Part shown: positions 1-11,444 of the stretch, piece after piece
Layout: each line of letters opens with the position of its first letter
Position numbering within the stretch: the first letter of the stretch is position 1
Assembly: GCA_015832175.1 (NCBI GenBank)
Contig: WJXW01000009.1
Location: 1,178,001-1,242,000 of the forward strand
DNA length: 64,000 bases
Direction of reading: 5' to 3'
Source of the DNA: Paraphaeosphaeria minitans
Taxonomy: Eukaryota; Ascomycota; Dothideomycetes; Pleosporales; Didymosphaeriaceae
The notes under the pieces: generated by a model
Seen by the model: the letters and a program-made list of their open reading frames with translations, nothing else
Databases searched by the model: none
What the model was told of the DNA's origin: nothing
Position numbers and translations under genes: made by a program

Positions 1-3000
1 AGTGCTTTTTGAGGATACCGTTGCCTCCACACGTCCGATCAACGTCACCCGAGCAGTCGTAGTTACAGTTGGCATCATCGCCTTTCGAAACCGGTTTGGT
101 CACGCCGCACCAACATTCCGAAGAAAATCCAGTCTCAGTAAATATAGAGCCTAGCGAGCTGCAGGTGTTGATACATTTGGTGTTGGTGTTATTGAAAGCG
201 TCGGTGTAAACTTTGTACAGCCAGTTGTCTTCCCGGATTGCCCTCCATGAAGTAGCCAGTGTGACCATACTGCGCTGTGCCATTCGGAAGGAGGGGTCGA
301 ACCTGCTCTGTTGCAGCTTGACAGGAGAGCTGTACGAAAAGCTTCCCTTGGTCTGGATCATTGGTGTTCAGCGTCCAGACAGTTGAGCCATTGTAGCTTG
401 GAATATTGACCTGTGATTTTGGCACGGCACAAAACATTTGGACCGTTTGGCTATTACCCGCAGAGACTATGCTGCCTTCCGCCAAGTCAATATTGTTCGT
501 CTTCCCGATAATACCTGGGATACCGTACGGAGGCTTTGAGACAGCGACCGACAGAGGGACTGCAAAAGGAACACCGCCATTGGTGAGCCGGAAGAGTAGA
601 TTTTTGGTCTGTCCTTCATACTGTATTAAAACGGAAGGGTGTCAGGTTAATTGTAAGGTACCCAGGCAGACCCGTCGAGCGTTTGAAATTCCACAATAGC
701 TTTAGGCTGCGTCCCTGTGAAACTTAGGTGGTGAAACTGGCTGGCTCTCCGTTTGAAAAAGCTGTTAGGAATATAGTATCATTGCCTAGAGTTCGCGGGC
801 CATACGTGACAGTGAGTGTTGCAGATGTACCAGGCGTCGTGATGACTGGTAGCCTGCTGAAAGTTGTCTCCTACCTGCATCTGACCAGATGAGGTTGTAT
901 TAGGCTGAATCCACGGTCCAGTCGGCGATACCAAAGAGAATCTGAAATTTGTGAAAGTCAGGGAAGAGTCTCCAAGATTCCACAACAGAGCGGGCTGCTG
1001 TGACGGGATTTGATTCGCAATGACGTTGAATGTGATCGAGCTGGCCGAAATGGCTAGCAAATGAGCCGCGGAGCGCCCTGTGGCTCGCAATGTGACGAGC
1101 GAGTTTGACGAATACCCTGAAACCGGGTTCTGTAAAGCCATGGAGACATCTCTCGACAAAGAACCAACATTAGATGGGCTGAAGGTCCCGTTGAAAAAGA
1201 AACTTTGGCCAATTGACACGCTAAAAGGCAGTGCCGGAACATTTGATATCTGGAAGTCGGTCGCGTCCGGCAAGCTGATACTCTGCACGGCCGTTTGGTT
1301 GAGAGCGGTGCACTTGATAGTCACAGGCTGTGAGACAGTGTTGATGGGAACAGCGCTGAAGTTATAGGAGGACGATCAATTCAAAACGCTCTTCACCGGT
1401 GAGCCAGATCCGTAGAGGTAGCCGTGGTTAGTTGAGATGTAGACCCGGCCATTTCCAAAAACGGGATGGGAGAACTTGGTGACGCCGGGAATGGCAAAGC
1501 TTCTTAAGCTTGTTAATGGGCCCCCATTCGAAGGAGGTATAGGATCGTATATTCTTAGGCCGTATCCTTGTACGTCCGAAATCCAAAGTAGGCCTGTACC
1601 ATCTTGGGCGTTCATCGTAGTAACCGTTGCGGCACCAGTCCCCAGGATGTAAGCATTCGGGTCTGGAGTATCTGCAACGTGCGAGAAAGTTGCGTTACCG
1701 AGTGCATCGCACGAGAACTTGAATACGTGGGTCTTGAATTGCGTGACCGGAACGTAGACATAACCACCGCCAAGAGGTATCATTCCAGCTCCTGCGTACA
1801 CAGAATTCTCATTCTGGTAGACTTATATCACGTTATCTCCGTTGTTGGGTCCTTGCTTATATCCACCGAGGTCGTTCAGATTCAGAAAGTAAATTTTGCC
1901 ACTCTTTCCTGTCACGACGCCAATGCGACGGTGATTTGGACAGCTGAAAGTAGTCGAAGGTAACAAGACAAGAGGAGTTGTTCCGAGGGTCTCGATCCGC
2001 TCCGTCGAGCGCAACCTTCTCGTAAGGCATGAAGAAGTCAACGATGGTAAGAGTCCTATCGTCGTTGATCTTGGCGTTGACCGCTGCTTCTTCCAATGAG
2101 GAAGGTGGACTACGGCCGGGGACAACGTTCCCAGTTGCTTTGAGCTGAGATGCATAACCGTTCCCGGTGGCAAAATAAATGCCCCCTCTGCCGTCGTACG
2201 ACAGACTGCCACCGGTCATCCATATACCGCCTCCTTTGACAGAACTCGGCTCTGGGCCACCTTCTGTGGCAAACGCTTCTATTATCATTCCGGTGTTTTT
2301 GTTGAAGCCAATAATGGCTCCAGTGTAGTTGTATTTTATACAATGCGATGCGTATCCCGTGTAAAGGTAGTCGCCGATAATGATCGCCCCGGGTCGAGAA
2401 TGTTGGTTTCCACCGAGGAACATTCGGTTGGGGTTGTTCCGGAAAATAGTACCATCGAGCAGTGTCGGCCACCAGGAAACCTCTGATAGGTCTTCTGTAT
2501 GTACAGCGTGTTGCCAGTACCTGCCATTCAGACGTCCAGGTGGATTGGAAACAGAGAAGTTGCCGTTCTAAAATTGCTCCACATATGTTTTCGACGTAAC
2601 GTAACGAATACTGGTGGTTGGGTCGATTATCCCTGTGAATGTGATGCCAACGAGGGGATTAATGTGAACGCAACCTTTCAGTATGTTAGATCTCGATATC
2701 TGAGTGGGAGGAAAGTCAACCTACTCTCTAGTTCAACCTGCAAAACGGAACATAAAGGTTACGACTGGCAACTATGGCCCCCGTTTTCTCATCCAGCTTG
2801 TACAGATTGTTCTGCGTCGTTGCGACGTAGATGTATTAAATCCCATCGTTCCCTGTGTAGACAAGTGGAGCCGCAAAGATCTGTTCAGCTGCAGACCCTG
2901 AAAGTTTCCTGGTAGGTTTGTTCTGAAGATCTGATCAAACGCTGAGCTTGCAACTACACTTCGATCCATGCTGTGGTTGCTGTAATCGATGTGAGCTTGC

Positions 3001-3158
3001 CGCCATAACCGTACTGTGACAACTCACTTCTAATAGCTTGTGCGGCTATTGTCACCTCCCCATGTTATCGTATCGGTGTCCCCTAATGCATATGTCCGCG
3101 GGATGGGAACGCTCAAATAACTAATAAGAAGCGGCCAAGAAATAGTAAGTAGATCCAT
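1..3158 (-). pseudogene. Decayed secreted PQQ-propeller/WSC-domain protein, 3' end off the window
   Basis: The ATG at 3158 opens a hydrophobic, signal-peptide-like start (MDLLTISWPLLISYL). Downstream lies propeller-like sequence with phrases such as YIYVATTQNNLYKLDEKTGA, GGIYFATGNGYASQL and GRVYISTNHGYLYG, typical of PQQ-like repeats. The left edge encodes the beginning of a WSC domain (FTETGFSSECWCG then CNYDCSGD), a cysteine-rich putative carbohydrate-binding module. Introns with normal borders remain near 2975-3022 and 610-650. The frame is broken by stops at 3030-3032, 2836-2838, 2568-2570, 1823-1825 and 1376-1378, and by frameshifts near 2912, 1985, 862, 735 and 245. Four of the stops would be glutamine codons before a C-to-T change. 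All other genes here read cleanly, so sequencing error is unlikely. The family assignment is by sequence style; an intact ancestor was probably an extracellular wall or sugar-binding protein. Confidence 0.75.
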
Positions 3159-4799
3159 GATGTGCTACCGGCAGGCCGAGATAACATACCGCGGCAGTGC
3201 AGTAGAAGGAAGCAGAAACGTCAAATATCGTTGTTCGAAAGATGTACAGATATGAGAACCTATAAGTTTATACGATTTGAATCACCCTGTGTTGGAAATC
3301 CTGTTCCGCCTCGAATGAGGCAAGAAGATGTCGATGGGTGAGCCATGCACCAGGCAGGCAAAATCCTTCCAGATCAGTCAGCGATCTCAAAATATCAGCA
3401 AGCCAGCTTGATAGAACCTGATTACGACCTGATGACGCCATAATGCATGTCGCTGCGGAAGATTTGCGACGTATTTGCTCACTGACGGGTCAATGGTGTT
3501 GATACGTAACATGTCGAATACGGTTGCCCCTGACACACCATCCAACATCCCCTTCATCAGGGCCAGGAAAAGACCATCCATCCAAGGACCCTTATGCTAA
3601 ACATCCACCTGATTTGCATGGAAGGCAAGAATATGGGTGATTGGCTACCAATGACGCCCCTATTCGCGGCAGGCTATGGTGCAGGAAGCCTTCCCAAGCG
3701 GTACGGTCAAACCACACCAGCAGGTGGGCTGGCCGAAACACGACTTGAAGGGGCATTTTTCACACTGACTTATTCTCGTCCAAAATGTCGCAAGGGCTTT
3801 ATTGCAACTTCTCAGCAAGGACACACAAGAAAGACTTGCTATTTCCAACGAGTGATGTTTAGATATTCGCACTGAACAATACCAGGATCCATCGATCCGA
3901 AATGGGGTTGGAATGGAGAACCGTTCCTGCGGGAAATCCTTCATGGGACCGAACCTGCTCACAGCTGTTGAAGCAAACGGCGTATGCAGTTCAAGTGGGA
4001 CTTCGTACAGCGTGCTTTATATACGGCATTAGACGCAGGAACATTGGTGGAATGCCGTGCGCAAGGCCGTGCCTCGCACATCAAGATTCCTGCTCAAAGT
4101 AGCTGGAGAAGGAAAGGGGCCATGTTGCAGAAGCAAAGGCAACGGGGACGCACGGGCAGTTAGTGGGATTGCAGTTCAAATCGACACTAGTTCAGGCTGG
4201 AAACGGACGGTCTCGCTCCAGTGCCAGTTAGCCATGAAAATGCGACGCGCTGCGAGCTGGGAATGAGGCTCAGACAGTGGGACCGTGACCGTCAAGCGGC
4301 ACCCGATAGCTGTCAGCCCCTCACGGTTCCTTAGTCCACAGCAACGCATGGGTGGAGTGTGCCACTAGAGAGATTGGGATTTCGAAGACAAGTACACACT
4401 GGCCGACCAAATGGCGGGAATTCTTGGAACGGACCCTGTTGTGGACACCCACATCAACCAATTACACAGCAAGTTTACAAACGTATAGAAATGTATGTCA
4501 ACACAGAACGAGGTGCGCATACATTCCCATTGATCATTTCAGCCACAGCGAATATTGTATATTAAGAAAGTTCAGAAGCTTGGACGAAGAGATACGGAAA
4601 CTCCACGAGGAATAAGCGCTTTCAAGCGTCCCCCTTCTCCGAACACCTGGGCGCCTGAATGCTGAACCGCTCACAAGAACCAATAATCTACCATGAGATA
4701 ACCCAGGACCAAGCATGGTCCGGCCAAAAGAATGTCACCCGGAAAATGATCCTAAAAGTCCAAGTCTTCAGCTTCTGGTCGGCCGCCATGAGTTGACTC
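3159..4799. other. Intergenic region without a supported gene
   Basis: This stretch of 1.6 kb lies between the decayed PQQ-WSC gene and the end of ATG7. It contains only short open frames (under 100 codons) with no recognisable domain and no convincing chain of exons. It should hold the promoter of the decayed gene and the 3' region of ATG7. Confidence 0.6.
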
Positions 4800-7043
4800 C
4801 TAAATCAGCTCGCCCTCTCCTTCCTCCACGAACTCTCCCTCCTCTTCATCCCAGTCCACATCGGCGGCAGCCTCATCAGCCTTTCTTTGCACCTCAGCGA
4901 GTCCCGACATCTCTTCAACCCAACCCTTTTCGTTCAGCGCCTTTTGCACAAAGTCCCAGGGTTCTTTCTGATAACGTTCTAGTACTTTGTCGCTACATGC
5001 CGAGCAGCAGTCGTATGGCTTGCCGGTAACCTGTCTATTATGAAAGTCGTGAAGGGTACCACGTATTGTATGAGGGACAACACCGAGCGGATGAACGAAA
5101 GGCGTTGGTAATGAGGGATGCGAAGGTGAGAGTGACTGCACCGCAGGATTTTTGGAGGGATCAACCGGTGCGCGAGCTTTGGATGGGTGTTGCAATATGC
5201 TGATCAGGAGTTCAACCAGCAAACTTGATGCCAGAGGTGCGACGCCAGGGCGTGTCACCGTGCATTGCTGGTCTAATGTAGCATTACTTAGAGACTAGCA
5301 TCATCAGTTGGGCCATATCGAACTGCGGTTATTTGTACTTACGTCTGCTGGTGCTACAACATCATTGCAGAAATAACAACCAAGCTCTTCGTCGCCTGCA
5401 GCGCCCTCAACGGTCTTGAGACCATGTCGCATTACCACAAAAGTGTCGAAACCCAAGGCCGCATTCAAGACGATCTTGCCTTTGGCTTTACCCATCACAG
5501 TAGGCAGCCATCTACTTTCCCGTGTATCCATTAGAAGGAATACTGCATCGTGTTCGTCCATGAGTTTGCCCAGCTGGTCGAAATTTGACTTCGTCTGAGT
5601 TTCGTCCGTGATCGGGTGACCTGCCATTGGCACTTCCATCACGTAGCCTTTCGCGTCAACGCCAGGGTAAATCTCTTCCAGTGCTTCCGCTGCTCGTTCG
5701 GCTTTCTTCACGCCTCCCTGGAGGCAGTCTTTGAAACCGAACAGGGGCTGCCGCACCGGATTTGAAAAGCTTACAGTCGCATTGTCGATGAATGTGATTT
5801 TCCGCACTCCCCAACCCATCAATATCCGCGAAACGTATGAGCCTAGCGTACCAGCACCGAGCAGAAGACATTTGCAATTCTTTATGACATCCAAATCGAT
5901 CGTGGGGGCGATTCGCCACTTGATCAGCTTGAGATTCAGATCTACTGCTTGATCGGCAAGTTTTCGCTCGTCCATGTACTCCGAGAGGTCGACGATGCGC
6001 GACGTGAGTTTGTTGTTTTCATTCCTTTCCCAGCCAGTCACTTTGGGTAAAATTGGCACTCGCATGGTAGCTTCCTCTGTCGACGTGTCCGGTTCAATGG
6101 CCGGTGATGCAAGCTGCAATATGAGAGAGCGGGCCTCATCTCGTCGAATGTGGACATCCCGATAGCACAACACTTGGACCTGGTTGAGTTTCCACCGATA
6201 GCGTATGAGGACTAGCAAGTTCCGCAGTATCCAGCTGGGGTTTTCCTCATAGGTTGAGGGGTCGGCAAAGCAAACAAATCGGTCTTCTTTGTCTACCTCT
6301 TCAAAGAAATCCTTCTCGTAGGATGCCAAGCTTCCAATCACCCACCGATAACCTAATTCCTCAATCGGAGTTGATGGCGGATCTTCAGGGTCGTCGTCAG
6401 GCGGATTTGAGCGAACCTTCTTTGCGAGAAAGAAGCCGCGCTGGCGTGCATCGGAGCGGTATTTCCAAGTTTGAACAGCATCGACCAGCTGAACCGTCTC
6501 CCTTGAGCTTAGCCTTTGTAGGTCACTAACCTGCTTCCATGGAGGGTCTGATTGTATAGCTGGGAAGCCAAAGTGGTACGTGAACCTGTATTTTTTGAGG
6601 TTCGCAAAGGTGATGAGAGTGAACGCGGCAAGGAGCGAAGGACACTCATATATAGAGCCGTCATGGATTGCTTCCCATATCTACGACAGGTTAGCCGTTA
6701 CTCGGCATGTTGGCTCCCGCCGCATGCAGCTTACCGTTTTGGCGCAGCGCTCCAAGACCTGGATCCTATCAAGGTTCTTATAGTCTTCGATAGTGTTGCA
6801 ATTCTTGAGGATGCCCTCGGCGCGACAGTAGCTGGGTGGTGTATCGTCTGAAGTCAGCGCATTTGGATGTATCTGGATGCGGTTGGAGCGGCCTGGCGCA
6901 TCGTTTGCCCGCACCTCGTACAGGCCGAGCACTTTGCGTGCCGAGTCGTCGAGCTTGTCATGGTTGATCTTGATGTGCGCAAGAGCAGCATAGAATTGCA
7001 CATCGACATCGCTCTGCCAGGGCGCGAATTTGAGGGTAGCCAT
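4800..7043 (-). CDS. ATG7: Ubiquitin-like modifier-activating enzyme ATG7 (autophagy E1)
   Basis: Three exons: 7043-6735, 6680-5343 and 5294-4800, joined by introns of 54 and 48 nt, give 713 residues, close to fungal Atg7 (about 630-710). Atg7 is the cytosolic E1-like enzyme that adenylates Atg8 and Atg12 and passes them as thioesters to Atg3 and Atg10. The N-terminal domain spans roughly residues 1-310 (with [11 protein letters not shown]). The nucleotide-binding GAGTLGS is at about 378-384, followed by [17 protein letters not shown]. The third exon opens with [12 protein letters not shown], whose cysteine (about 560) matches the catalytic cysteine of the family. The C-terminus is acidic ([16 protein letters not shown]). 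A 42-nt segment near 6500-6540 has intron-like ends but stays open and reads like normal Atg7, so I kept it as coding. The ATG at 7043 is preceded by an in-frame GTG, which is not a likely start. Confidence 0.96.
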
Positions 7044-9260
7044 CACGGGCGAGTCGCGGTCAGTTGGAGGGGCAAAGGGTACTGTGCAGTTCGACCGGAC
7101 GCTTAATGGATAGGTATGTAGGCGGTGGCGAGCGAGTATATTACAGAGCGTCGCCAGGAGTCACAAGAACGACGACCTCGAGTGCACGTGCAGCGATCAG
7201 GCAGCCGGAGTAAATGTCTCGAAGCTTTCGTCAGGCAGCGCGACCGTGAGGTGAGCGTGACTCGTGACACGTGAGCTCCAAACGCCGGCGCGCACCTTCC
7301 CTTAAAGCCCCGCACTATCCTCATTAGGCGGCGGGGTAGTCACTCGCACCATCCCCACTTGACGCGTGCCTGCTGAATCGCGCTAGCGACGCGTGAATCA
7401 CCTTTCACCATTCACCTCACCTTCACTATTCACCTCACCTCACCTTTTATATCAATACCACCTTAAGCAAGCGATATGCCGTTTCTGCTCTGATAGTTGC
7501 ACATAGAGTCAGTGAGTTCCCTATATGCTTTGATAAGGCGTCCTGCATCGCCCTCTTCAAGTATAAAGGTTTGGACCCAACCGTACAGCCTTGCTGTACC
7601 TAATACAAACCGCGAGCAATAAGTCATGACAATCTGCCTCCCGAAACAGTTCTTGCTTCACACTCGGCTCTTGTCTCATAGCAAACAGCTCCAAGCTTTG
7701 TGGGGATACGCTGACCAGAGCGAGCCGGCATTTCTCTTGTTTAAAGACACTTTTTAGGGCATATAAGCGCGACCGTAGCGATTCTGCCCCGAAGAAGCGG
7801 AACGTCAGCGCTATGAGGGCATCAGCGAAAAGAGACAAGCTAATCCCGGTATTGAGAGCCCTCTTTCTTTCCATCATGAGTCAGCATATCGAACGACTGT
7901 CAGCAAGCCAAGATCGAAACCTTGCTGGCAACAGTCGAGAGTCATACTGCGATGCAACAACGCACGATAATTCCCCATGCAGCCTAAGAAATTTCTCGCT
8001 TTACTCCCATCTCAGGACTCTACCCTGCTGTAGTCGCCTACTTCTCGCCGACGTCAACCCAATAAGCTCGAACGGAGATTGCAGGGTGGTCTGCAGCATC
8101 CTTACGCCCCGCCGCCTATCTAAGTGCTCAGCTGCACGCAGTGCCTTCATTTGTAGATGGACAAGGTCAAAGGATTTTAGGGCCAGTAGGTGTTGGTCTG
8201 TGATCGGAACCTCGACACAGCCGTCTGGATTCGGTCATCATAGGCTGTGCATCTGTACATGAGCGCATTGGTCTGGTGCCATAGCAGCTCAGCTAAGGAC
8301 TCGCTTCTCACGTCTATGCTCGTGCTAAACGTGTACACAGCCTTCCTCGCCCCCAGCATCAGCTTCATAGTGCGATTGCATGACTTGACGAGGTACCCGC
8401 TTCATAGTACTAAGATCTCGTCACTCCACCATGCCCATTTTTGCGCTCTGCAGCTCCATTGCCACCAACAACGGCGGCTCTTATTAACATAGCTAGCCTC
8501 GGCCCCAGCCGTTTATTTACAGCATCGCAGACCCAACACAGCGTTCAGTACTGGCTTGCATGCGATACGGCGCGTACACTGGTGATCGGTGGTGGCGAGC
8601 GTACCTGACCAGGTTAAGCAGACGCCTCACTGCCGGCACTTCTTCAGGCACTTCCAGGATTCCAGGCACTTTTGACGATTGGACAGCCTTCGTATTCCGG
8701 GGTGCGCGATCGGTCAGGATAACGCGGGCCTCGATAACCACAATACCACGACTTCACATCCTGAGAATATATGGCCTATCGGTTCGTGTATATGGTCGGT
8801 GATCTTCGGGAGTAGGACAAGAGAGAACGGAGCCGGGCGATGCCCAAAGTTGGCATGACGCCCTTGGCATTCACACTCAGGTTGCATTTATGTATTGAAA
8901 TAACCAGTGCTAAGCGATAAGGATATATATACGGAACTTAGCTTAGCGTAGCTTAATGATGTTAGTTTAGAGCGACATAGAAAACGACTTCGTATATACA
9001 TGTGTAGTGAGGAGGTGACAGATAGGGTAAAGTAAGAAAGGGGCGCGCAAAACTATCAACATCTGAAGCGAAGCAGAGCGAGTGACACGTCATCAGTCCC
9101 GTCCATCCTGGCAGCCACAATCCCATCCAAGAAAAAAAAAGAAAGCTATGCCTGAACTCCGCGTAAACACGCTGGGGTCAGGGACAGACTAGGAAAGCCT
9201 CCACCGAAGCAACCGCGAATCAAGTATCGAGTCGACGAAGGAACGGCTGTATATTACCGT
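7044..9260. other. Intergenic region between ATG7 and laccase
   Basis: This 2.2-kb stretch carries the ATG7 promoter on its left and the laccase 3' region on its right. Around 7395-7447 there are several short direct copies of an ATTCACCTCACC-like phrase. The longest open frames (for example 7813-8262) lack any recognisable domain or codon pattern. No RNA gene was seen. Confidence 0.6.
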
Positions 9261-11317
9261 TTACCAGATCTGGGCCGGGGAGCTGGGCCACTCGAGCGGG
9301 GGCCAGCGCTTCTTCAACCCAGAGTCGTCTTGTGGGTAGACGGGCCTGTTACGGATATAGTTCTCTGTAAAGTCGATCAGCTTGTGGTTATGATCAGGAA
9401 TATCACCCCGCTTACCGTAGTTGTTGCAGGTGTTGAACCACTCGCTGTTTTGAGCGGGCAGAATGATCTCACTCTCGCGCTCAACGAATTGGACACTCAG
9501 CCCCATGGCAACGTGGAATGCAATATGACAGTGCATCAACCATGCTCCAGGGTTGTCCGTCGGGTAGGCGATAACGAGCCAGCCGGCGGCTGGCAGGTGG
9601 TACACGTCGCGACGAGTCGGATTGGTGAAGGTCAGGGAGCCCAGGTGGGTATCAACGTCGAATTCACCGGGGCCTGTACCTAGAACGTACGCATCGTGAC
9701 CATGGAGATGGATCGGGTGAGGCAGACCTGGAGCGCCAGTCGCTTGCTGAATGACCCAGTAGGTCCTGAAAAGTCAGCGAAGTTTTCGAGAACCAAGGAA
9801 ATAGCAATGCTTACCAGGCAGCGCTGTCCGAGATATTGATCAGGTTGTAGTTCTTAGGGTAGTTGCTTTGACCCTTAGCCATGTATTCGAGAGTGGGCTC
9901 AGCAGGATCAATGATCATGCTCGTTCCGTTGACAGTCCAGAGCACAATGGACTCGTTATTGGTGGTGACGGTGCGATTGTCGAAAGCAACCGGCAGGTGC
10001 TGCGCTTGGTTGGCGAAGGTTTCCCTAGGGACATTTTTCGCGATCTTCGGCACTGTCTTCGGATCTTCACATGTGGTAGGCTGACCGCTGAGAGGCGACG
10101 AGTTGGGGTCAGCGATAGTCACATTTTCGTACGTGAAGATAGCTCGACCGACTCCAGCATTGAAGCTCACGCATGGGGTATGGGCTTCGGCACGGAACCA
10201 GTAGTTGTCGGCTGATTGGTTGGCGGTGAAGATGACATCGTATCGTTGTCCAATGCCAACAAGAACCCAGTTTGTGTTGTAAGGTACGATAGGCACGAAG
10301 TCGTTAGCAATGACAGTGAAGGGATGGCCATCAAGGGAAACGCGAATGGCGGCGTCGATGGACGGGTTGACAAGGCGAAGGCGGTATTTCTTGCCACTCT
10401 CGATCTTCACTTTGTTGTACTCTCCGGTAGTCACTGACCCTTCGATCTTCTTGTTGGTGCCATTGACGAGAATGTTGGTTCCAGCAGGTCCCCTTCCGGT
10501 CATCAAAGCTATGGAAGAAGCATGATAAGCTGTGATGTTGTACCAATCTTGCACAGTGTACGTGCCGAGATCAACATCATAGTTTGCCGTGGCCGGACCA
10601 TTGATTCTGTCGATGTGTCAGCAGAAGCTCATTGTGGCTATTTTGTTAGACGTACATGATTGTTCCCACAGTACCATCTCCGTACTGAGCACTGAAGTGA
10701 GAGTGGTACCAGCTAGTTCCGTATTCAGTAGCACGGAAGCGGTAGGTTTTAGCATCCCCGGGGGCCAGGGCGCACTCCGTGATTCCATTCACCTGATCGA
10801 CATATGTTAACATAGTCTCCTGGTTGGTGAGCTGGGCCAAACACATACCCCATCTTCTGTGTTTGAGTTCAACTGACGGAGGCCATGCCAATGGAAGGAG
10901 GTGCCATTGTGTTGCATCTTATTACGTATGGTGATCTCGAAGGTATCACCCCAGTTACCAATGATAGTAGGACCGGGCATTGAGTCATCGATCAAAAGGC
11001 ATACGCGCTCACGGGATCCTGGAACAAGTGAGCTAAGCTAAAGAAGTGAGTTCGGTAAACTTGCCGTCCGGATTGCAGGTAGTGTTGGTGACCGTGAGGT
11101 CGTACCTGACCACGCGTCCAGTGTTGGGCCAAGAATTGTACATGTCGGTGGTAGCGTCAAAGCCTGGTAGCCAACAGTTTCGACTGGTGGGACTATTGGT
11201 ACAACTCTGCTTCTTTGTAAGAGCGTGAGAAGCATCCATGCGCTCAGCCTGAATCGGTGAGGCGTTGGCGGAGGGGCAAAGCCCCACAAGGGCAGCCCCA
11301 ATGACCGCAAACTTCAT
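9261..11317 (-). CDS. Secreted ascomycete laccase (multicopper oxidase)
   Basis: Five exons: 11317-11065, 11018-10849, 10792-10656, 10606-9815 and 9765-9261, give 618 residues, the usual size for ascomycete laccases. These enzymes oxidise phenols using O2 at a type 1 and a trinuclear copper centre outside the cell. Copper motifs in order are HWHG (127-130), [22 protein letters not shown] and HCHIAFH (529-535). The residue at the axial position of the type 1 copper is leucine. The N-terminus has a short signal peptide ([20 protein letters not shown]) and an apparent propeptide. The C-terminus has DSGL at 598-601 followed by 17 residues; in known ascomycete laccases the tail is cut after DSGL and the new end plugs the oxygen channel. 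Intron 1 begins with GC (GCAAGT) rather than GT. Which phenolic substrate it uses (melanin precursor, lignin, defence) cannot be told here. Confidence 0.95.
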
Positions 11318-11436
11318 GGTAGGCCTGTAAATATGTTATTAATAATGATATGTGCAGATGATGTCCGAGAAGTCTAGATAGGCTTCAGATGAGACTGGAA
11401 GGCTGATCTGGTTTCCAAAGGAGGTCGTCGAGAGCT

Positions 11437-11444
11437 CTTATATA
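11437..11444 (-). promoter_or_regulatory. Probable TATA box of the laccase gene
   Basis: The minus strand reads TATATAAG within an AT-rich run about 120 nt upstream of the laccase ATG, a normal spacing for a fungal TATA element plus a short leader. Position and sequence only; no start-site data. Confidence 0.5.

Noticed and set aside
6498..6539. 42-nt GT...AG segment inside ATG7 as an intron
   Set aside because: It is in frame, has no stop, lacks a good branch site and encodes residues that fit the region in Atg7 proteins.
7813..8262. 149-codon plus-strand frame between ATG7 and laccase
   Set aside because: Cys/Arg/Ser-rich without a domain, overlapping an opposite-strand frame of similar quality. 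Looks like chance.
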